The notes beneath the pieces were generated by a model. The model saw only the letters and a program-made list of their open reading frames with translations, was not told the DNA's origin and searched no databases. 64,000 bases of DNA from Streptomyces tropicalis (GTDB lineage Bacteria; Actinomycetota; Actinomycetes; Streptomycetales; Streptomycetaceae), in assembly GCF_029269835.1 (NCBI RefSeq), contig NZ_JARJBB010000009.1:62001-126000 (forward strand), in the 5' to 3' direction. Numbering within the stretch: position 1 is the stretch's first letter; each line of letters opens with the position of its first letter. Positions 25,680-34,260 of the stretch are shown here, piece by piece. The position numbers and the translations under genes were made by a program.

Positions 25680-25706
25680 TGAGCCGGTCCTCTCGACCGG
25701 AACCGG

Positions 25707-28112
25707 TTACGACACCACCGCGGGGTCGGCCGGCTTGGAGACGCGCTCGGCGCTGTCTTCGTCACCCACGGCGATGCCGCGGCGCTTGGAGACGTAGACG
25801 GAACCGACGATCACCAGGAGGGCCACGATCGCGATCAGGATGCGGACCCCGATGCTCTGGTGGTCTCCGTAGCTGAACCTGATGACCGCGGGCGCGATCA
25901 GCAGCGACACCAGGTTCATGACCTTCAGCAGCGGGTTGATCGCGGGCCCGGCAGTGTCCTTGAAGGGGTCGCCGACGGTGTCGCCGATCACCGTGGCGGC
26001 GTGGGCCTCGCTGCCCTTGCCGCCGTGGTGGCCGTCCTCCACGAGCTTCTTGGCGTTGTCCCAGGCACCGCCGGAGTTGGCGAGGAACACGGCCATGAGG
26101 GTGCCCGCGCCGATCGCCCCCGCGAGATAGGCGCCGAGCGCGCCCACGCCGAGGGTGAAACCGAGGAAGATCGGCGCCATGACGGCGAGCAGTCCGGGCG
26201 TGGCCAGTTCGCGCAGGGCGTCCTTGGTGCAGATGTCGACGACCTTGCCGTACTCCGGCTTCTCGCTGAAGTCCATGATCCCGGGCTTCTCGCGGAACTG
26301 GCGGCGCACCTCGAAGACCACCGAGCCCGCCGACCGCGACACCGCGTTGATCGCCAGCCCCGAGAAGAGGAAGACGACCGCGGCGCCGGCGATCAGGCCG
26401 ACGAGGTTGTTGGGCTGGGAGATGTCCATCGTCAGGGTCATGGGGGAACCCGCTCCGGAGAGCTTGGCCCCCACGTCCTGCGCGCCGGTGGTGATCGCGT
26501 CGCGGTAGGACCCGAAGAGCGCCGACGCCGCCAGGACCGCGGTGGCGATGGCGATGCCCTTGGTGATGGCCTTGGTGGTGTTGCCGACCGCGTCCAGGTT
26601 GGTGAGCACCTGGGCGCCCGCCCCCTCGACGTCGCCGGACATCTCGGCGATGCCCTGCGCGTTGTCGGAGACCGGACCGAAGGTGTCCATGGCCACGATG
26701 ACGCCGACCGTGGTGAGCAGACCGGTGCCGGCCAGCGCCACCGCGAACAGGGCGAGCATGATCGACGTGCCGCCGAGCAGGAACGCGCCGTAGACGCTGA
26801 GGCCGATCAGCAGCGCGGTGTAGACGGCCGACTCCAGGCCGACGGAGATGCCGGCGAGGACGACGGTGGCCGGACCGGTCAGCGAGGTCTTGCCGATGTC
26901 CCGCACCGGGCGCCGGCTGGTCTCGGTGAAGTAGCCGGTGAGCTGCTGGATCACGGCGGCGAGCAGGATGCCGATGGCCACCGCGACCAGGGCGAGGATC
27001 CGCGGGTCGCCGTGCTTGGCCTTGATCGCCGCGTCGCCGATGCCGCGGAGGGCCCCGTACGACGAGGGCAGATAGGTGTAGACGGCGACCGCGACCAGGC
27101 CGAGCGAGATCACCGCAGAGATGAAGAAGCCGCGGTTGATCGCGGACATCCCACTGCGGTCGGACCGGCGCGGCGCGACCGCGAAGATGCCGATCATCGC
27201 CGTGATCACGCCGATCGCGGGGACCAGCAGCGGGAAGGCCAGCCCGTCGTTGCCGAAGGCCGCCTTGCCGAGGATCAGTGCGGCGACCAGCGTGACGGCG
27301 TACGACTCGAAGAGGTCGGCCGCCATCCCGGCGCAGTCGCCGACGTTGTCGCCCACGTTGTCGGCGATGGTCGCGGCATTGCGCGGATCGTCCTCCGGAA
27401 TGCCCTGCTCGACCTTGCCGACCAGGTCGGCGCCGACGTCGGCGGCCTTGGTGAAGATGCCGCCGCCGACACGCATGAACATCGCGATCAGCGCCGCGCC
27501 GAGGCCGAAGCCCTCCAGCACCTTCGGCGCGTCGGCCGCGTACACGAGCACCACACAGGAGGCGCCCAGCAGGCCGAGCCCCACCGTGAACATGCCGACG
27601 ACGCCGCCCGTACGGAAAGCGATCTTCATGGCCTTGTGCGAGACGGTGGTGAGATCCTTTTCCGGCTCGCCCTCCGCCGGAGTCGCCTCCCGGGCTGCCG
27701 CGGCGACGCGCACATTGCTGCGCACGGCGAGCCACATGCCGATATAGCCGGTGGCCGCCGAGAACACCGCTCCGATCAGGAAGAAGATCGATCGTCCGGC
27801 GCGCTGATTCCAGTCGTCCGCGGGCAGCAGCATGAGCAGGAAGAACACGACCACGGCGAATACGCCGAGCGTGCGCAACTGCCGGGCCAGATAGGCGTTG
27901 GCGCCTTCCTGGACCGCCGACGCGATCGACTTCATGCTGTCGGTGCCCTCGCCCGCCGCGAGCACCTGGCGTACCAGGACTCCGGCCAGCACGAGCGCGG
28001 CGACCGCGACCGCCGCGATCACAGCGATGATGATCCGATTGTCATCGGTCAGCACTGCGGCTGCGAAGGTTGTGGTGTGGCCCAACTGATGAGGGGTAGA
28101 AAGCCCCGCCAT
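25707..28112 (-). CDS. hppA: K+-independent proton-pumping membrane pyrophosphatase
   Basis: This is an 801-residue protein with about 16 membrane segments that couples pyrophosphate hydrolysis to proton export. Hallmarks are the PPi-binding motif DVGADLVGKVE (near residue 225), the acidic DDPRNAATIADNVGDNVGDC, and the second acidic motif near the C-terminus (DTVGDPFKDTAGPAINPLLK). Lys in GNTTKA (near residue 512) replaces the Ala of K+-dependent enzymes, so the pump should be K+-independent. ATG 28112 is preceded by GGAGGACGA. An AT-rich promoter region lies upstream and a hairpin follows the gene. Confidence 0.96.
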   Translation of the reverse strand: MAGLSTPHQLGHTTTFAAAVLTDDNRIIIAVIAAVAVAALVLAGVLVRQVLAAGEGTDSMKSIASAVQEGANAYLARQLRTLGVFAVVVFFLLMLLPADDWNQRAGRSIFFLIGAVFSAATGYIGMWLAVRSNVRVAAAAREATPAEGEPEKDLTTVSHKAMKIAFRTGGVVGMFTVGLGLLGASCVVLVYAADAPKVLEGFGLGAALIAMFMRVGGGIFTKAADVGADLVGKVEQGIPEDDPRNAATIADNVGDNVGDCAGMAADLFESYAVTLVAALILGKAAFGNDGLAFPLLVPAIGVITAMIGIFAVAPRRSDRSGMSAINRGFFISAVISLGLVAVAVYTYLPSSYGALRGIGDAAIKAKHGDPRILALVAVAIGILLAAVIQQLTGYFTETSRRPVRDIGKTSLTGPATVVLAGISVGLESAVYTALLIGLSVYGAFLLGGTSIMLALFAVALAGTGLLTTVGVIVAMDTFGPVSDNAQGIAEMSGDVEGAGAQVLTNLDAVGNTTKAITKGIAIATAVLAASALFGSYRDAITTGAQDVGAKLSGAGSPMTLTMDISQPNNLVGLIAGAAVVFLFSGLAINAVSRSAGSVVFEVRRQFREKPGIMDFSEKPEYGKVVDICTKDALRELATPGLLAVMAPIFLGFTLGVGALGAYLAGAIGAGTLMAVFLANSGGAWDNAKKLVEDGHHGGKGSEAHAATVIGDTVGDPFKDTAGPAINPLLKVMNLVSLLIAPAVIRFSYGDHQSIGVRILIAIVALLVIVGSVYVSKRRGIAVGDEDSAERVSKPADPAVVS

Positions 28113-28350
28113 TCGTCCTCCTTGACGCTTGACCTGAGCTCAAGATGTGGACGGATTGTAGGTAGCGGAACCTGATCTAAACAGAGTGCAGTAAGTGGAA
28201 TTAGCCTTCACCTGCTCTTCAGCAAATGATCGACATCACGCCACTGAACCCGAAAGAAGTAATGCCTCAAAACCATTGACCCTTGATCAAATGATGGGTC
28301 ATTGATCGTGAATTCCTTCACGAATGAGAATGTGTCCGGGTGAAAATACG
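28113..28350 (-). promoter_or_regulatory. AT-rich promoter region of hppA
   Basis: About 200 bases with strikingly low GC for this genome lie between hppA and the bldG-operon terminator. Within it are TGACCC and GGGTCA 13 bases apart (28278-28302 region), a TTGATCAA palindrome between them, and TGAGCTCA close to the start codon (28132-28139). These could be operator half-sites. I cannot assign a regulator or a definite -10. Confidence 0.5.
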
Positions 28351-28353
28351 AGA

Positions 28354-28376
28354 AGGGCCCTGCTGAGCAGGGCCCT
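28354..28376 (-). terminator. terminator of the bldG operon
   Basis: A perfect 11-bp inverted repeat (28354-28364 with 28366-28376) lies 27 bases beyond the stop codon of the anti-sigma kinase gene and before the hppA promoter region. Confidence 0.8.
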
Positions 28377-28402
28377 CACGATGACGCCGTACGGGTGGGA
28401 CG

Positions 28403-28834
28403 TCAGGGAAGCACGACCACCGACGGGGTCGCCGGCCAGGTCATCCTGATCGACCCGCCGTGCTCCCCGGCCATGACCTCCACGTCGTCGACGAGGCCGC
28501 TGATGACCGCGAGGCCCATCTCGTCCTCCTCGGCCTCCACGTCGCCACCGGCGCCGACGGCGCTGCCGTCGGTGCGGTGCGCGTGCGGTGCCTCGTCCCC
28601 GACCTCGATGGAGAACTGTTTCTCCTCCTCGATCAGCATCACCTTCACCGGTGCCGAGATCCCGCCGCTCTGGTGCAGCCCGACGGCTCGGGTGCAGGCT
28701 TCACCGACGGCCAGTCTGACCTCGTCGAGGACGGCCTCGTCCACCCCGGCCCTGCGCGCCACCGCTGCCGCCACCAGGCGGGCGGTCCGGACGTGCTCGG
28801 GCAGCGCGCTGAAGCGGAGTTCGACGGTGGCCAT
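28403..28834 (-). CDS. anti-sigma factor kinase (RsbW-like), partner of BldG
   Basis: This is a 143-residue GHKL/HATPase protein of the serine-kinase anti-sigma type. The N box (RLAVGEACTRAV) and G1/G2 regions (AEEDEMGLAVISGLVDDVEV) are recognisable. Such proteins bind sigma factors and phosphorylate anti-anti-sigma factors. It is 105 bases downstream of bldG on the same strand. In S. coelicolor the equivalent protein interacts directly with BldG. ATG 28834 has GAGGGGG seven bases upstream. Confidence 0.9.
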   Translation of the reverse strand: MATVELRFSALPEHVRTARLVAAAVARRAGVDEAVLDEVRLAVGEACTRAVGLHQSGGISAPVKVMLIEEEKQFSIEVGDEAPHAHRTDGSAVGAGGDVEAEEDEMGLAVISGLVDDVEVMAGEHGGSIRMTWPATPSVVVLP

Positions 28835-28939
28835 GCATCCCCCTCGGAGCTATGGGCGTGCTGTCGGAGGACCGGGCCGCCGAAAGCCCGGCCCTCCGCT
28901 GGTGCGTCCTCCGCGCCGGGCACCGCCCGGCCCGGAGGG

Positions 28940-29281
28940 TCAGTCGGTGGCCGCCACCGCTTCCTCGACCGAGGTGTGAATCGGGAACACCTTGGTGAGG
29001 CCGGTGATACGGAAGATCTTGAGAATGCGCTCCTGGTTGCACACCAGGCGCAGCGAGCCCTCATGGGCCCGCACTCGCTTCAGGCCGCCGACCAGTACGC
29101 CGAGCCCGGTGGAGTCGAGGAAGTCCACGCCCTCCATGTCGACGACGAGGTGGAAATTCCCGTCGTTCACCAGCTCGACCAGCTGCTCGCGCAGCTTGGG
29201 CGCGGTATATACGTCGATTTCGCCACCGACCTCGACGACCGTACGATCGCCGACGGTACGGGTCGACAGAGACAGGTCCAC
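28940..29281 (-). CDS. bldG: anti-anti-sigma factor BldG
   Basis: This is a 113-residue STAS-domain protein recognisable as BldG, required in Streptomyces for aerial growth and antibiotic production. The conserved phosphorylatable Ser is residue 57 in DFLDSTGLGVLVG. Its phosphorylation state controls whether it sequesters anti-sigma factors, including the product of the adjacent gene. GTG 29281 is preceded by GGAGGATCC. Its upstream region is shared with the divergent helicase gene. Confidence 0.97.
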   Translation of the reverse strand: MDLSLSTRTVGDRTVVEVGGEIDVYTAPKLREQLVELVNDGNFHLVVDMEGVDFLDSTGLGVLVGGLKRVRAHEGSLRLVCNQERILKIFRITGLTKVFPIHTSVEEAVAATD

Positions 29282-29362
29282 GGATCCTCCAGCACCTTGC
29301 TATCGAGCGGTCGCCCCTCGGGACACCTCGGCTTGCAGCCCCAGGGCGGTTCGCCAGCCGCG

Positions 29363-31873
29363 ATGGCATTCAATCACTTACCGGCAGGCGTGCACGACGC
29401 CTTGGCTCCATTGTCCGTCACGCCGGTGACACACTCGGTGCCAATGGCCGAGAAACAACGATCCGATCGAACCCCGACGGACCCTGCATCCCGACCGGCG
29501 CCGGACACGGTCCTGGCCCGGCTGGCCTCGGGACCGAACCGGGCTGCGCGCATCACTCATACGGAGCACTTGCCCCCACGTGCGGGCCGCCATGCCGTCT
29601 GGCCCGACCGGATTCGCCCGGAGGTCGTCGCCGCGGTGCAGGCCCACGGCATCGCGCACCCCTGGGCCCACCAGGCGCTCGCCGCCGAACACGCCCTCGA
29701 CGGCGACTCCGTCGTGGTCGCCACCGGCACCGCGTCGGGCAAGTCCCTGGCCTACCTGGCACCCGTCCTGTCCACTCTGCTGGACGGCGCCGAGGCGCCG
29801 AACGGGCGCGGCGCCACCGCCCTCTACCTGGCCCCCACGAAGGCCCTCGCGGCCGACCAGTGCCGCGCGGTGAAGGAACTCGCCCGGCCGCTGGGCAAGG
29901 CCGTACGCCCCGCGGTGTACGACGGGGACACGCCGCTGGAGGAGCGCGAGTGGATCCGCCAGTACGCCAACTACGTCCTCACCAACCCCGACATGCTGCA
30001 CCGCGGCGTCCTGCCCTCGCACCCGCGCTGGTCCTCCTTCCTGCGCACCCTGAAGTACGTGGTCATCGACGAGTGCCACACCTACCGGGGCGTCTTCGGG
30101 TCCCACGTCGCCCAGGTGCTGCGCCGGCTGCGCCGCCTGTGCGCGCGCTACGGCGCCTCCCCCGTCTTCCTCCTCGCCTCCGCCACCGCCGCCGAACCCG
30201 CGGTCGCCGCCCGCCGGCTGACGGGCGTGCCGGTGGTCGAGGTCGCCGACGACGCCTCACCCCGCGGTGAACTGGTGTTCGCGCTCTGGGAGCCGCCGCT
30301 CACCGAACTCCAGGGCGAGAAGGGCGCACCCGTGCGCCGCACCGCGACCGCGGAGACCGCCGACCTGCTGACCGACCTCACCGTCCAGGGGGTGCGCTCG
30401 GTCGCCTTCGTCCGCTCCCGGCGGGGCGCCGAGCTGATCTCGGTCATCGCCCAGGAGCGGCTGACGGAGATCGACCGGTCACTGGCCCGGCGTGTCGCGG
30501 CGTACCGCGGTGGTTACCTCCCCGAGGAGCGCCGCGCGCTCGAACGCTCCCTGCACTCCGGCGAACTCCTCGGCCTGGCGGCCACGACCGCCCTGGAGCT
30601 GGGCGTCGACGTGTCCGGCCTGGACGCCGTGGTGATCGCCGGCTATCCGGGCACCCGGGCCTCCCTGTGGCAGCAGGCGGGCCGGGCGGGCCGCGCCGGA
30701 CAGGGCGCCCTGGCGGTGCTGGTCGCCCGCGACGACCCACTGGACACCTTCCTCGTCCACCACCCCGAGGCCCTGTTCGACCAGCCGGTGGAGTCCACCG
30801 TGCTCGACCCGGACAACCCCTACGTCCTCGCTCCGCACCTGTGCGCGGCGGCCGCCGAGCTGCCGCTCACCGAGGACGACGCCGAGCTGTTCGGCCCCGC
30901 GGGCATGGAGCTCCTGCCGCAACTGGAGGCCGCGAAGCTGCTGCGCCGCCGCACCCTGGCCTGGCACTGGACGCGCCGGGAGCGCGCCGCGGACCTGACC
31001 GACATCCGGGGCGAGGGCGGACGCCCGGTGCAGATCGTCGAGGCGGGCACCGGGCGGCTGCTCGGCACGGTCGACGAGGGCGCCGCCCACACCACGGTCC
31101 ACGAGGGCGCGGTCCACCTGCACCAGGGCCGCACCTACCTGGTGCGCTCCCTCGATCTGGAGGACTCGGTCGCCCTGGTCGAGGAGGCCGCGCCGCCGTA
31201 CACGACCGTCGCCCGGGACACGACCGCGGTCTCCGTCCTGGAGACGGACGTCGAGGTGCCCTGGGGCGGCGGCCGCCTCTGCTACGGCTCCGTCGAGGTC
31301 ACCAACCAGGTGGTCTCCTTCCTGCGCCGGCGGGTCATCACCGGCGAAGTGCTGGGCGAGACGAAGCTCGACCTCCCTCCTCGTACGCTGCGGACCCGCG
31401 CGGTGTGGTGGACGGTCACCGAGGACCAGTTGGACACCGCCCGGATCAACCCGGAGATCCTCGGCGGGGCCCTGCACGCCGCCGAGCACGCGTCGATCGG
31501 CATGCTGCCCCTCTTCGCCACCTGCGACCGCTGGGACATCGGCGGCGTCTCCGTCCCCCTGCACCCGGACACGCTCCTGCCGACGGTCTTCGTCTACGAC
31601 GGCCACCCCGGCGGCGCGGGCTTCGCGGAGCGCGCCTTCCACACCGCCCGTGCCTGGCTCGCCGCCACCCGGGAGGCCATCGCCTCCTGCGAGTGCGACG
31701 CCGGCTGCCCCTCCTGCATCCAGTCCCCCAAATGCGGCAACGGCAACGATCCACTGCACAAGCGGGGCGCCGTGCGGTTGCTGACCGTGCTGCTGGAGGG
31801 GGCCCCGGAGGAGCCGGAGGCAGGCGGGGCGGCGGCCGCTGCGGAGGGCGGGAAGACGGAGGGGGCGGCCTAG
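29363..31873 (+). CDS. DEAD/DEAH-box helicase with C-terminal DUF1998 domain
   Basis: This is a superfamily 2 helicase of about 836 residues. Walker A is ATGTASGKS near residue 125, Walker B VVIDECH near 236, motif III SATAAEP, and motif VI QQAGRAGR. The C-terminus has the DUF1998 zinc module with Cys residues in CECDAGCPSC. It resembles Hrq1/MrfA-type repair helicases. The start is uncertain: ATG 29363 gives a plausible N-terminus but no ribosome-binding site and includes a TTA codon (29378-29380); ATG 29444 would exclude it. It is divergent from bldG. Confidence 0.85.
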   Translation: MAFNHLPAGVHDALAPLSVTPVTHSVPMAEKQRSDRTPTDPASRPAPDTVLARLASGPNRAARITHTEHLPPRAGRHAVWPDRIRPEVVAAVQAHGIAHPWAHQALAAEHALDGDSVVVATGTASGKSLAYLAPVLSTLLDGAEAPNGRGATALYLAPTKALAADQCRAVKELARPLGKAVRPAVYDGDTPLEEREWIRQYANYVLTNPDMLHRGVLPSHPRWSSFLRTLKYVVIDECHTYRGVFGSHVAQVLRRLRRLCARYGASPVFLLASATAAEPAVAARRLTGVPVVEVADDASPRGELVFALWEPPLTELQGEKGAPVRRTATAETADLLTDLTVQGVRSVAFVRSRRGAELISVIAQERLTEIDRSLARRVAAYRGGYLPEERRALERSLHSGELLGLAATTALELGVDVSGLDAVVIAGYPGTRASLWQQAGRAGRAGQGALAVLVARDDPLDTFLVHHPEALFDQPVESTVLDPDNPYVLAPHLCAAAAELPLTEDDAELFGPAGMELLPQLEAAKLLRRRTLAWHWTRRERAADLTDIRGEGGRPVQIVEAGTGRLLGTVDEGAAHTTVHEGAVHLHQGRTYLVRSLDLEDSVALVEEAAPPYTTVARDTTAVSVLETDVEVPWGGGRLCYGSVEVTNQVVSFLRRRVITGEVLGETKLDLPPRTLRTRAVWWTVTEDQLDTARINPEILGGALHAAEHASIGMLPLFATCDRWDIGGVSVPLHPDTLLPTVFVYDGHPGGAGFAERAFHTARAWLAATREAIASCECDAGCPSCIQSPKCGNGNDPLHKRGAVRLLTVLLEGAPEEPEAGGAAAAAEGGKTEGAA

Positions 31874-31922
31874 GCCGTTCGCGGGAGGCGACGGGTGCGG
31901 TGGGAGGCCGCGGCGGCGGCCC

Positions 31923-32681
31923 CTACCGCGCCGCCGGAGCGGGCGGTGGTGCCGGAGCCGACGGCGGGGGCGCCGGAGTGAGCGGGGGCGCCGAATCCGG
32001 CGGCCCGGCCGGCCCCGCTCTCGCTCTCACCTCCGCGGTGAACGGGCCCCGTTCCGACACCGCCGTGACGTCCGAGGTGTCGCCCACGATCGCGCACCGG
32101 ACCAGCCGGGCGCCCTGGACCCGCGCCAGGCGGGCCGCCCGGGCGCAGGCCGAGGCGGAACCGTCCGGCCAGTGTCCCGCCGCCGCCAGCGCCGCGAGGT
32201 CGGCCGCGGCCGCGGCCCGGTGCCGGGTCACGACGGCCTGCCCGAGGGCCACCCCGACGCCGAACACCACGCACAGCACGGCGATCCCTCCGACGCTCCA
32301 CACGGTCGCGGAGCCACGGTCCGAGCAACGCTGCCGCAGTCGGGCGGCGGCACCGTCGACGGCCCGGTGCAGCCACCGCAGGCGTCGACCGGTGCGCAGG
32401 CGCGTCCGGAATCCGGGACCGGTACCCGGGCGCGCACCGCATTCGTGGCCGACGACCCTGCCCGACTCGCATCCCGCGCCCGTGCCGGTACCCGACTCGC
32501 ATCCCGCGCCCGTGCCCGTGCCCGACTCGCGTCCCGCACCTCGGCGCCACCGCCGTCCGCCGGCGACCTCGCCGAGGGCGCGGCGACCCTTGACGAGGGC
32601 CCCGGGCCGCCGGAGGCGTGGAGCAGGGCCCCCGGCGGATCGCCGCCCCCGGTCGGCGGCGAGGGCCGGCAGGCCCGTCAC
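31923..32681 (-). CDS. TadE/G-like (Rv3654c-type) pilus assembly protein with expanded N-terminus
   Basis: This 252-residue protein has the actinobacterial TadE/G-like core in its second half: DRGSATVWSVGGIAVLCVVF, then VALGQAVVTRHRAAAAADLAAL, a membrane segment followed by the RAAAAADLAALAAA helix. The first ~135 residues are Arg/Gly-rich with the repeated unit ESGTGTGAGC encoded by 30-base repeats at 32461-32538. The GTG at 32681 overlaps the upstream stop (GTGA), supporting this start, although the core could be translated from a later codon. A Pro/Ala tail ends the protein. It is the last gene of the Tad operon. Confidence 0.75.
   Translation of the reverse strand: MTGLPALAADRGRRSAGGPAPRLRRPGALVKGRRALGEVAGGRRWRRGAGRESGTGTGAGCESGTGTGAGCESGRVVGHECGARPGTGPGFRTRLRTGRRLRWLHRAVDGAAARLRQRCSDRGSATVWSVGGIAVLCVVFGVGVALGQAVVTRHRAAAAADLAALAAAGHWPDGSASACARAARLARVQGARLVRCAIVGDTSDVTAVSERGPFTAEVRARAGPAGPPDSAPPLTPAPPPSAPAPPPAPAAR
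32461..32538 (-). repeat. 30-bp tandem repeats in the TadE/G-like gene
   Basis: Two near-identical 30-base units (32461-32490, 32491-32520) and a partial third (32521-32538) encode the decapeptide ESGTGTGAGC. The unit length keeps the frame. Confidence 0.93.
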
Positions 32682-33094
32682 GGCACCGCTCCAGCCGTAC
32701 GCCCGGTTCCCCCGGGCCGCGCTTCCGGCGCGGCGCCGGTCCCGACCGACTCCTCCGTCTCCGCCACGGCCTCCTCCCGCAGTTCCACGGGCAGGACGCC
32801 CATTCCCGGGGGATGCGCCACGACGACCACGTGCACGTCCGCGCCCTCCCGGGTCACCGTGATCCGTGCTCCGTGCGGTGCCGCCTCCCGGGCCACCGCG
32901 GTGACCGCGCCGTCGGGATCCTGGCGGGCCGCGGCCCGGGCACCCGAGCGGGCCGCGTCAACGCACTGGATCTGGGCGAGCACCACCAGCAGCCCCCACG
33001 CCAGCACTGTCACGAACAGCACCAGCACCGGAAGGGCCATCGCCGTCTCCGCGGTCACGAACCCCCTGTCGCGGCCGCGTTCACATCCGCGCAC
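32678..33094 (-). CDS. TadE family pseudopilin
   Basis: This is a 138-residue protein with a type IV prepilin-like N-terminus: a basic leader, then G/FVTAETAMALPVLVLF, where cleavage after Gly and the Glu at +5 of the mature protein are the pseudopilin signature. A single long hydrophobic helix follows, then a soluble domain. It overlaps the upstream pilin gene by 14 bases and the downstream gene by four. It is likely a minor pilin of the Tad system. Confidence 0.85.
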   Translation of the reverse strand: MRGCERGRDRGFVTAETAMALPVLVLFVTVLAWGLLVVLAQIQCVDAARSGARAAARQDPDGAVTAVAREAAPHGARITVTREGADVHVVVVAHPPGMGVLPVELREEAVAETEESVGTGAAPEARPGGTGRTAGAVP

Positions 33095-33293
33095 TGAGGG
33101 CCCGCTTCACGATGGCCTGCAACTCGGCCTTGACCTGGCCGCTCGTGACCACCTCGTACAGCAGGACGGCGAAGGCCACCGCGGCGATGATGCCCATCGC
33201 GTACTCCGACGTGACCATGCCCGCGTCCCTGCGCCCGAGCGTCCGAACCCGTACCACCAGGGCACGCATCCGTGCCCGTGCCTTTCCGTACAT
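33081..33293 (-). CDS. small Flp-like pilin (DUF4244 type)
   Basis: This is a 70-residue protein with a basic leader of about 27 residues, a processing motif G/MVTSEYAMG and one hydrophobic helix (IIAAVAFAVLLYEVV), matching small Flp/DUF4244 pilins of actinobacterial Tad loci. The frame is open upstream to 33470, but ATG 33293 gives the family length. It is probably the major pilin subunit. It sits after the platform genes, with 169 bases between tadC and its start, so it may have its own promoter. Confidence 0.8.
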   Translation of the reverse strand: MYGKARARMRALVVRVRTLGRRDAGMVTSEYAMGIIAAVAFAVLLYEVVTSGQVKAELQAIVKRALSARM

Positions 33294-33462
33294 CACAACC
33301 CCCGTGAGGTAGTCGTCCACTGTTTCGCCCGTGCCGCGCACGGCCTGTACCGGGCGTCGCCTGCATGCCGTTCCGTGTGCTGCCGTTCTTCTTCCGTGCT
33401 GCTCCTCTCCCGACGGACGCGCCCTCGTCTCCTCCCGGCCGCCTCTCCGTCGCCACTCCGTC

Positions 33463-34260
33463 TCAGCCACCGCCTCCTTCCAGGACCCCGCCCGCGAGAC
33501 CGATCACCACCGGCAGCACCCCCACCGCGACGAAGGCGGGCAGGAAGCACAGCCCCACAGGTGCCGTGACCAGCACCGCCGCCCGGCGGGCGCGGACGGT
33601 GGCGGCCCGGCCCCGCTCGGCGCGGGCGTCGGCCGCGAGACGGGCGACCGGACCTGCCGCCGGGAGCCCGGACTCGTCGGCCCGCTCCAGCAGCCGTGCG
33701 AGGGCGGCAGCGCCTGGCAGGGCGGCAAGCCCGCGCCAGGCGTCGGCCGGTTCGCCTCCGAGCCGCACTTCGGCCGCGCCCCGTGCCAGCCGCTCCCCGA
33801 CGGGACCCGAGAGGGCCTCGCCGACGGCGCGGGCGGCGACCACCGTCCCGGCTCCGGCCGTGATGCAGGCCGCCAGGAGGTCGGCGGCCAGCGGGAACTG
33901 ACGAGCCGCTTCGACGGGGTCGAAGTCCCGCGCCGGCTCCGCCGCCGCCCGCCGCCGGAGCCACCACCGCAGCGCCGCCGCCCCGGCCAGTCCGACCAGG
34001 GGTCCGGGGATCCCTCCGACCAGCGCCCATCCGGCGCCGGCCACGGCCGCCAGGGAAAGCCACTGCCGGACGGCGCCCCGCACGCGCAGCGACGGATGTG
34101 CTCCTCCGGGCTCGGGGAGGGCCCCGGCGTCGAGCAGGACGGCCAGCCGCCGCTGCGTTCTTCGTGCGCGGCGGCCCGGACCCGCCCGGCGGACGGCCGC
34201 CCACAGAAGCAGCACAGCCGCCGCCAACGTCCCCAGCCTGTGGACGACTTCCCCGCTCAT
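33463..34260 (-). CDS. tadC: TadC-like type II/IV secretion platform protein
   Basis: This is a 265-residue membrane protein of the T2SF family with hydrophobic segments near both ends and the conserved cytoplasmic helix region (FPLAADLLAACITAGAGTVV). It pairs with TadB as the inner-membrane platform for pilus assembly. ATG 34260 overlaps the tadB stop (ATGA). The frame is open for 70 more codons upstream, but those lie over tadB and are not needed. Confidence 0.85.
   Translation of the reverse strand: MSGEVVHRLGTLAAAVLLLWAAVRRAGPGRRARRTQRRLAVLLDAGALPEPGGAHPSLRVRGAVRQWLSLAAVAGAGWALVGGIPGPLVGLAGAAALRWWLRRRAAAEPARDFDPVEAARQFPLAADLLAACITAGAGTVVAARAVGEALSGPVGERLARGAAEVRLGGEPADAWRGLAALPGAAALARLLERADESGLPAAGPVARLAADARAERGRAATVRARRAAVLVTAPVGLCFLPAFVAVGVLPVVIGLAGGVLEGGGG

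Noticed and set aside
31870..32550. 226-residue minus-strand frame overlapping the TadE/G-like gene
   Set aside because: The other minus-strand frame (31923-32681) contains the membrane segment and TadE/G-like core and is coupled to the upstream gene; this one has neither.
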